In this document: piece after piece, positions 6,065 to 10,216 of the stretch
How the letters are laid out: every line of letters begins with the position of its first letter
Numbering within the stretch: position 1 is the stretch's first letter
Made by a program: the position numbers and the translations under genes
NCBI GenBank assembly: GCA_947385505.1
Contig: CANDLP010000048.1
Location: forward strand, 1 to 10,216
Length of the DNA stretch: 10,216 bases
Reading direction: 5' to 3'
Source of the DNA: an uncultured Clostridia bacterium
Lineage (GTDB): Bacteria > Bacillota > Clostridia > Oscillospirales > Ruminococcaceae
The notes under the pieces: model-generated
What the model was told of the DNA's origin: nothing
Seen by the model: the letters and a program-made list of their open reading frames with translations, nothing else
Databases searched by the model: none

Positions 6065-7501
6065 TTATAATAAAGATTCCATTTCAGCGGGGGACAGCCC
6101 GTTATTGAATAATCTGTTTTTTAGACTGTCGCTTATGGGATTGACCCTTACAAACTCGCCAATAATTTTCTTGCTGCCGTCATCGAGAATTTCATCGCGT
6201 TCCCTGCGATACTGCCACAGCGTATTAAAGCTGATATTCTCACCGTTATGAATGCACTCGGCAATTTCGGTTACGCGCCTTATTCCGTCCTCAAATTTAT
6301 GCTGGTACACCGCAACGGGAAAAGCGTCCGATACAAGCTGCAATATAGTTGTGTAAGGAATATTGCTGTATTCCTGTATGCAAAGAGTGGCAAGACGGGT
6401 GTATATTCCCTTAATGGAGGAAGCGTGAGTGGTAGTCATTACGGCGTGTCCCGTTCGAGCAGCCTCCTGCGCACCCCACGCTTCGCCGCCGAATTTGATC
6501 TCAGCCATACAAAGCGCGTCGGGATCCATTGTAAGCGAGGTGGTAAGCAAATCAAGCTGAGTAACCGCACGGCTTTTGTCGTCGCTGTCACGGGTTATCA
6601 TGTGAATTACGTTATTTTTTACTTTCCCGTTTTCATCACGCTGCACAAGATTAAACTCTCTCGTTTCCGACTCTATGGTTATCAAACGTTTTTCGGGAGG
6701 ATAGTTTTTCATAATATCCGACATGATCGTAGTTTTGCCCGAACCCGTTTCTCCCGCAAAACACTCGGAAATTCCGCATTTGAAACAGGTGGATAAAAAT
6801 CTGTACATTTCCTCGTTACAGGTACCCGAATTTATAAAGTCAACCTTAGAAAGCTGTTTCGGGTTTACAATACGTATTGAGCAAGCCGCGCCGCGTTCTT
6901 TGTCGATAAGACTGGAATAAATGGCGGTAATACGCGTGTTTTTCCCCAAAAAGCCCTTTGCAATGGGTCTGCTGTCGTCAAACGCCATTTTGCCCTGATC
7001 GTGCAGTAAACGTTTTATTATATCTATACAGTGTTCGGGGGATTTGAAGGTCTCCTTTGCCTTGTAGGAATCGCCGCCGGACGGTCTAATTTCAATATCG
7101 TCCCACGAATTGACGTTGATTTCTTCAATGTCGGTGCGCTTAAGGTATGACGTGAGCACGGAAAACTCCGCCATATCCGAATAAAGCATTTCCACCGCCT
7201 GCGCAAGCGTTTTACCCTCTATATAGTAGTTTTTATCGATCAGATACTGCTTGATATAATTTCTGAACATTTCCGCCCTGTCCATATCATACACGGTTGA
7301 AGCGTACTGACTGGACATATACGCCTGAATTTCCGGAAGCAAAACGTCATAGGAAACCATAACGCGCTTTATACCCTGAGCCTCTTCCTGTGGCGGCGCT
7401 ATAGGTTCCGTCCGATTTTCATCGGAGGTTTTTTCTGTAACGGATTTTTCCGCTTCCGACGCTTCTTCCGTATTTATATTTTTTTGCTTAAAAAAGTTCA
7501 T
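6065..7501 (-). CDS. cpaF: CpaF/TadA-family secretion ATPase
   Basis: This hexameric motor ATPase of the VirB11/GspE superfamily powers assembly by the TadB-TadC platform. The product is 478 residues from the ATG at 7501. A polar, acidic tail of about 40 residues comes first, followed by the N-terminal domain with the CpaF-like stretch DIEEINVNSWDDIEIRPSGG (about 124-143). The P-loop AGETGSGKTT spans about 249-258. An Asp-box-like TIESETREF lies near 275, the Walker B region MDPDALCMAEIKFGGEAW near 325-342, and the His box TGHAVMTTTHASS near 350-362. Canonical CpaF reads GEVRGGEA at Walker B; here it is AEIKFGGEA, with the arginine replaced by lysine and one extra residue, though the Glu is kept. 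A TTG at 7507 could extend it by two residues, but the ribosome site is 9 nt from the ATG and only 3 nt from the TTG. Position in a tad-type order favours CpaF over VirB11. Confidence 0.93.
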   Translation of the reverse strand: MNFFKQKNINTEEASEAEKSVTEKTSDENRTEPIAPPQEEAQGIKRVMVSYDVLLPEIQAYMSSQYASTVYDMDRAEMFRNYIKQYLIDKNYYIEGKTLAQAVEMLYSDMAEFSVLTSYLKRTDIEEINVNSWDDIEIRPSGGDSYKAKETFKSPEHCIDIIKRLLHDQGKMAFDDSRPIAKGFLGKNTRITAIYSSLIDKERGAACSIRIVNPKQLSKVDFINSGTCNEEMYRFLSTCFKCGISECFAGETGSGKTTIMSDIMKNYPPEKRLITIESETREFNLVQRDENGKVKNNVIHMITRDSDDKSRAVTQLDLLTTSLTMDPDALCMAEIKFGGEAWGAQEAARTGHAVMTTTHASSIKGIYTRLATLCIQEYSNIPYTTILQLVSDAFPVAVYQHKFEDGIRRVTEIAECIHNGENISFNTLWQYRRERDEILDDGSKKIIGEFVRVNPISDSLKNRLFNNGLSPAEMESLL

Positions 7502-7510
7502 ATGCAACCG

Positions 7511-7520
7511 TTCCTTTCCT
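7511..7520 (-). promoter_or_regulatory. Ribosome binding site for the cpaF-type ATPase gene
   Basis: AGGAAAGGAA on the minus strand, 9 nt before the ATG at 7501. It lies between the preceding stop (7523-7525) and the start, and it rules against the TTG at 7507, which is only 3 nt away. Confidence 0.65.
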
Positions 7521-7522
7521 TA

Positions 7523-8284
7523 TCAATCTTCGTTGTGCTCGCTTAAATCTTCGGCTGACTTTTCGCCGACAATTTCATCGATAATTTTGGTTAAAACGCT
7601 TCGATAATTTTTGTCGGGTACCTTTTCAAAGGCAAGTCCCATATTTATGGTTTCCGCAACCTTTTTGCTGTACGGAATTACATATTTTGCCGATAAAAGA
7701 TCGCTCATTTCCATAGTGTCCTGTTCAAAAGCGCCGTTTAAGGTAAGGCAGTTTATAAAGCGTTCGTAATGGTATTGACTGTGCTCTACAATCGGCTTTT
7801 GAGAATCAAAAAACACTAACCCGTATATATCGCACGACACAAGATTAATGGTCACATCAGCGTTAATAAGCGCTTTTGCCGTATACTTATTTCCCATAAC
7901 GTCCTTTGTGCAGTCAATAATGGTAAAATCAAAAATACTGCGCATATACATATACAGGTCGTCGATTTTTGTATCTATCGGCTTAGCGTAGCTGTTAATG
8001 TTTTCCCCTTTGTTGTAGCCGTATACTGCAAGGTTGCTTTTTGCCGGTTCGCCCATTGCGAGAATAGTGTTTCCGTCCATATCCTCCGCTTTGCTCATCA
8101 GCTTTCCGAAAGAATTATCGGAGCTTATTTTAGGAAAAATCAGCGGCAGGGCAGGCTGCATATCGTCGATTGACACAAAAGCAACGGCGGCTTTCGGATA
8201 CCGCCTTGTTATCAGTTCGGTAAGGTTTATAGCGGTAGTGGTTTTGTAACTGTTTCCATATACGGCGATTATTTTATGCAGCAT
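7523..8284 (-). CDS. TadZ/CpaE-like ParA-family protein with degenerate Walker A
   Basis: The product is 253 residues with a SIMIBI-class ParA/MinD-like fold, as in TadZ/CpaE proteins that position Tad machines at the cell pole. The protein starts straight into the first strand and P-loop (IIAVYGNSYKTTTAINL). The loop G10-NSY-K14-T-T keeps the lysine and threonines, but Tyr13 replaces the invariant glycine before the lysine, and the deviant-Walker signature lysine is absent. Later landmarks are present: FVSIDD (Asp40), the Walker B-like FTIIDCT (Asp124), and a C-terminal strand with YVIPYSKKVAETINMG. ATP binding may therefore be weakened or lost, as is known for some TadZ/CpaE members with atypical Walker A sequences. 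The gene overlaps the end of cpaB by 11 nt, with a GGAGGGG site inside cpaB, and precedes cpaF by 21 nt. The role is inferred from fold and neighbours. Confidence 0.82.
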   Translation of the reverse strand: MLHKIIAVYGNSYKTTTAINLTELITRRYPKAAVAFVSIDDMQPALPLIFPKISSDNSFGKLMSKAEDMDGNTILAMGEPAKSNLAVYGYNKGENINSYAKPIDTKIDDLYMYMRSIFDFTIIDCTKDVMGNKYTAKALINADVTINLVSCDIYGLVFFDSQKPIVEHSQYHYERFINCLTLNGAFEQDTMEMSDLLSAKYVIPYSKKVAETINMGLAFEKVPDKNYRSVLTKIIDEIVGEKSAEDLSEHNED

Positions 8285-9020
8285 TATCGTCCCCTCCGTT
8301 TAAATTATTTTCGCTTATATCACTCTCATCGGCTTCCTCAAAATATTCCTTTTGGATTTTAAGGTATTCCTCGCTGAGTTTTTCGTCACGGGTCACAAAA
8401 GCTATATGCAGCGTGCCTTCTTCACAGCTAAGCAGCTGAGAAAGCTGACTTTCGTCTATCAGCTTAAATGTTACGGTATCCGCTATCTCTTCCGTGGACT
8501 GTTCGGTAACGTCAACACCCTCATCGGTTGTCAGCGCAATTACTTCTACATATCTTAACTCATTTATAATATGGGCTTCGTCTTTATCGTCTACGCTTAC
8601 GATTGACACAATGTCTCCGCTGCGGATTTTATTGCTGAAACCGCCCGCAAAAGACTGTATTGTGACAGACATTGCAAATTCTCCCGCTTCAAGAGATAAC
8701 AGCTTAGTGCTTGAATCCGTTACGCTTTCACCGAACATATCCGCCGTGACAACGCCGCTGTAAAGAAAAGTTTTTGAATATTTTCCCACTATCTCTTCGG
8801 GGTCGTCAACGTATGAAAACGAAAAAGTGTCGGCTTTTGATACCTGTACCGTACTGAGCATGGATTTTGTAATCTGCACTCCCGGCGCAGTATCGGATGT
8901 AAGTATTACAACGCTTTGGGTACCGTTGAAAAGGTTGGTTACAATCGGCGCAATGCAAAAGCAAAGAAGTACGGCAAGTACAATGCATACGATGGCAATC
9001 AAGGTTCTGTTTTTTATCAT
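8274..9020 (-). CDS. cpaB: CpaB/RcpC-type pilus assembly protein with SAF domain
   Basis: The product is 248 residues. A short basic N-terminus and one membrane helix (about 7-29) act as anchor or uncleaved signal, leaving the rest outside the cytoplasm. A SAF-like domain follows (about 35-98): SVVILTSDTAPGVQITKSML and then FLYSGVVTADMF. A CpaB/RcpC core comes next, with LEAGEFAMSVTIQSFAGGFSN and the characteristic RSGDIVSIVSVD (about 132-143), ending in TVTFKLIDESQLSQLLSCEEGTLHIAF. The acidic tail is likely unstructured. In Tad systems CpaB binds at the base of the pilus channel; in Gram-negatives it partners the secretin CpaC, which is absent here, so it may instead contact peptidoglycan or the T4SS channel. 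A strong AGGAGG sits 8 nt before the ATG. The gene follows the peptidase by 15 nt and overlaps the TadZ-like gene by 11 nt. Confidence 0.87.
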   Translation of the reverse strand: MIKNRTLIAIVCIVLAVLLCFCIAPIVTNLFNGTQSVVILTSDTAPGVQITKSMLSTVQVSKADTFSFSYVDDPEEIVGKYSKTFLYSGVVTADMFGESVTDSSTKLLSLEAGEFAMSVTIQSFAGGFSNKIRSGDIVSIVSVDDKDEAHIINELRYVEVIALTTDEGVDVTEQSTEEIADTVTFKLIDESQLSQLLSCEEGTLHIAFVTRDEKLSEEYLKIQKEYFEEADESDISENNLNGGDDNAA

Positions 9021-9035
9021 TTTGAGTCCCTCCTG

Positions 9036-9443
9036 TTAAATAAAATAAGGTAAAAACAAGCTTAACGCAAATGTGCCGCAAAGATACGGCGCGTAGGGTA
9101 TCGGCTTATTTTTACCTTTAAACGTTGTGAAATAAAATATTATCCATGCAAAAATTACGGCGGGAATATTCCATAATCCCGAACACCAACCGAAAGAAAA
9201 CATCAGTTTGACGTCACCCATTCCCATCTTTTTTGTTTTATGCGAATAAATATATGAGGGAAAAACGGAAAGAAAACCGCCAAGCAGCCGTTCAAAGGGT
9301 GAAATCCCGTTCAAAAAAATTGCCGCGCAAAGCAAAACCGGGTGTACCGCATTTGAAACAGTTTTGGTTTTGATGTCTTTAACGGAAATCCACACAAGGA
9401 GCGGAATCAGCATAGTTTTTGCAATTAAGTGAAGTGTCTCCAT
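9036..9443 (-). CDS. Small type IV prepilin peptidase (A24 family, CpaA/TadV-like)
   Basis: This integral-membrane aspartyl protease cleaves the short leader of type IV pilin-like proteins. The product is 135 residues with the two catalytic aspartates in their usual settings: Asp23 in SVKDIKTKTVSN and Asp77 in the signature GMGDVKL (74-80). It is almost entirely hydrophobic, with about five or six membrane segments. It lacks the extra N-terminal methyltransferase domain of PilD-type enzymes and so belongs with the compact CpaA/TadV type. Its probable substrates are the two KKG-leader proteins at 3249-4210. It starts three bases after the prgI stop (TAA ACC ATG), and no purine-rich ribosome site is present, so translation probably depends on ribosomes finishing prgI. 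A start at the next Met (residue 11) has no better site and would leave less of the first helix. Confidence 0.92.
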   Translation of the reverse strand: METLHLIAKTMLIPLLVWISVKDIKTKTVSNAVHPVLLCAAIFLNGISPFERLLGGFLSVFPSYIYSHKTKKMGMGDVKLMFSFGWCSGLWNIPAVIFAWIIFYFTTFKGKNKPIPYAPYLCGTFALSLFLPYFI

Positions 9444-9446
9444 GGT

Positions 9447-9746
9447 TTAATATTTGTACAGAAATTTCTGCTGTGATTTGCGGTAGCGAATTATTGTTTG
9501 TACAATTTCCACTACCGATTGGGAATAGGTTTCTTTTCTGGTGGTCATATAGCTTCCTCCAGCTCCTGCCATTAAGATAATAACGGGAGCCGCTACATGC
9601 TGACTGATAAGATACGCCAGAACCGCAATGAGCGCGGTACAAAGCAGTCCGACAAAAAAGTGCTTTATTTCCTTTTTGCCGAATCCGATGATATATTCTT
9701 TTTCAATTCCTATTCCGTAAGGAATATAGAGCCTTTCTTTTTCCAT
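9447..9746 (-). CDS. prgI: PrgI-family conjugation membrane protein
   Basis: The product is 99 residues and is a small membrane subunit found beside VirB4 in Gram-positive T4SS operons, thought to be the VirB3 counterpart. The N-terminus has the family's IPYGIGIEKEYIIGFGKKEIKHF pattern, that is, a short cytoplasmic strand before the membrane. Two hydrophobic helices follow at about 29-50 and 52-68, then the conserved C-terminal motif region with VEIVQTIIRYRKSQQKFLYKY, which matches the PrgI signature of an aromatic-basic R-[FY]-R tail. It starts with a good AAAGGAAAA site, 12 nt after the preceding gene. In most related operons virB4 follows directly; here eight tad-type genes and a VirB4 N-domain-like gene separate the two. 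The call rests on length, topology and the tail motif. Confidence 0.85.
   Translation of the reverse strand: MEKERLYIPYGIGIEKEYIIGFGKKEIKHFFVGLLCTALIAVLAYLISQHVAAPVIILMAGAGGSYMTTRKETYSQSVVEIVQTIIRYRKSQQKFLYKY
9459..9470. repeat. Perfect 12-bp palindrome near the prgI end
   Basis: CAGAAATTTCTG is identical on both strands and lies 16-27 nt before the prepilin peptidase start, within the last codons of prgI. With a 4-nt loop it would form only a 4-bp stem. It may be coincidental; it is noted because the following gene lacks a ribosome binding site. Confidence 0.25.
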
Positions 9747-9758
9747 AGTCTTTTCCTT

Positions 9759-10031
9759 TCATATGAAAACGCCGAACCCAAAATATTTATTAAGAATATA
9801 ATAAATATCAATTACACAAAGGTTTATTATTAGGGCGATTATACAGTGCTTTATGGATTTTTTCTGAACCTCCTTGTTTTCATCATGCGACATTTTAATT
9901 GCACAGACTATAATCCGCGCTATAAGACCGGCTGTTATCACTCCGCTCAGAACGTTGACTATTGATTTTAAATCCTGTTGATACACCGTATCGTTTACAG
10001 TTGAGGCAAGAAGCTTGAAAAAACTGTCCAT
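9759..10031 (-). CDS. Small two-helix membrane protein, possibly VirB2-like
   Basis: The product is 90 residues. An amphipathic N-terminus (MDSFFKLLASTVNDTVYQQD) is followed by two hydrophobic helices at about 27-46 and 63-83, joined by a charged 16-residue loop (KMSHDENKEVQKKSIKH) that is presumably cytoplasmic. No signal peptide cleavage site is obvious. The helix-basic loop-helix plan, small size and place next to a VirB6-like gene and prgI recall the VirB2/TrbC-type pilin-like subunits and small membrane proteins (PrgF-type) of Gram-positive conjugation systems. I do not recognise the exact family. Its ATG overlaps the previous stop by one base (TAATG), with an AAAGGGG stretch 11 nt upstream, so it is likely translationally coupled to the VirB6-like gene. 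Confidence 0.7.
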   Translation of the reverse strand: MDSFFKLLASTVNDTVYQQDLKSIVNVLSGVITAGLIARIIVCAIKMSHDENKEVQKKSIKHCIIALIINLCVIDIYYILNKYFGFGVFI

Positions 10032-10216
10032 TATTTGATCAACCCCTTTACAGCTCTTCCAACCATGCTTATGGTATAAATTTTACTCATTCCTCCGCCG
10101 CCTCCGCCCGAAGCGATCATCCATTCGGACATGATATGCGGTACATTTAAGGAAAGGAACATACCAGCAATACCCCAAAGCATATTCATAGCCGTGCCGT
10201 CAAATATTCCCGCGCT
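10031..10216 (-). CDS. VirB6/TrbL-like conjugation membrane protein, C-terminal 61 residues
   Basis: The frame is open from the window edge and ends at TAA (10033-10031). The visible tail holds a hydrophobic segment (NMLWGIAGMFLSLNVPHIM), then SEWMIASGGGGGMSKIYT and a basic end (VGRAVKGLIK). A membrane helix followed by a glycine-rich cytoplasmic tail is what polytopic VirB6/TrbL proteins of Gram-positive T4SS operons often show. Such proteins form the inner-membrane channel and sit immediately before PrgI and VirB4, as here. Most of the protein lies outside the window, so the family call comes from the tail's composition and the neighbours. A different multi-pass T4SS membrane protein cannot be excluded. 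Confidence 0.65.
   Translation of the reverse strand, partial: SAGIFDGTAMNMLWGIAGMFLSLNVPHIMSEWMIASGGGGGGMSKIYTISMVGRAVKGLIK

Noticed and set aside
6248..6796. 182-codon open frame on the plus strand
   Set aside because: It is antisense to the CpaF-type ATPase, covering its P-loop and His box; the ATPase is clearly the real gene.
8806..9081. 91-codon minus-strand frame overlapping CpaB and the peptidase
   Set aside because: It is in a different frame from two well-supported genes and has no ribosome site or known motif.
9379..9642. 87-codon minus-strand frame overlapping PrgI and the peptidase
   Set aside because: It crosses two recognised genes in another frame and encodes no plausible domain.
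1..10216. CRISPR arrays, tRNA or rRNA genes, insertion sequences, attachment sites
   Set aside because: Coding sequence fills the window with no gap over 40 nt, and no regularly spaced repeats, transposase motifs or RNA gene signatures were seen on either strand.

Overview
The window is one uninterrupted block of 14 genes, all on the minus strand and therefore read from base 10216 down to base 1. Both end genes are cut by the window edge. Base composition looks moderately AT-rich, ribosome binding sites are strong and purine-rich (AGGAGG or GGAAAGGA types), no secretin or other outer-membrane component is present, and the proteins resemble conjugation and Flp/Tad families of Gram-positive bacteria. 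This suggests a clostridial Firmicute, perhaps from the gut, with the operon sitting on an integrative conjugative element or plasmid. The organism and the mobile setting are inferences: no integrase, relaxase, coupling protein or attachment site is visible.

Layout in transcription order. First comes a type IV secretion (T4SS) block: the C-terminus of a VirB6/TrbL-like membrane protein (10216-10031), a 90-residue two-helix membrane protein that could be VirB2-like (10031-9759), and a PrgI-family protein (9746-9447). Then comes a nearly complete Tad/Flp-type pilus machine: a small prepilin peptidase (9443-9036), CpaB (9020-8274), a TadZ/CpaE-like ParA-family protein with a degenerate Walker A (8284-7523), the CpaF/TadA ATPase (7501-6065), TadB (6044-5118), TadC (5103-4222), and two pseudopilin-like proteins with KKG[YF]S leaders (4210-3779 and 3782-3249). 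Then the T4SS genes resume: a membrane-anchored protein resembling only the N-terminal domain of VirB4 (3223-2540), a full VirB4 ATPase (2502-613), and a membrane-anchored protein with a large probable extracellular part (612 to the window edge).

The genes are packed with gaps of 0-37 nt and several overlaps, so they are very probably one transcript and functionally linked. No promoter, terminator, RNA gene, insertion sequence, CRISPR array or gene-free stretch longer than 40 nt was seen. The striking point is that a Tad-type fibre-building motor is nested inside a conjugation operon, between PrgI and VirB4. A plausible reading is that the peptidase processes the two pseudopilins, the CpaF-TadB-TadC motor assembles them, and this fibre works with the VirB4/VirB6/PrgI channel during cell contact or DNA transfer. 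No Flp-type major pilin with the usual leader is visible, and the two pseudopilin leaders both lack the usual glutamate at +5, so what the machine builds is an open question.
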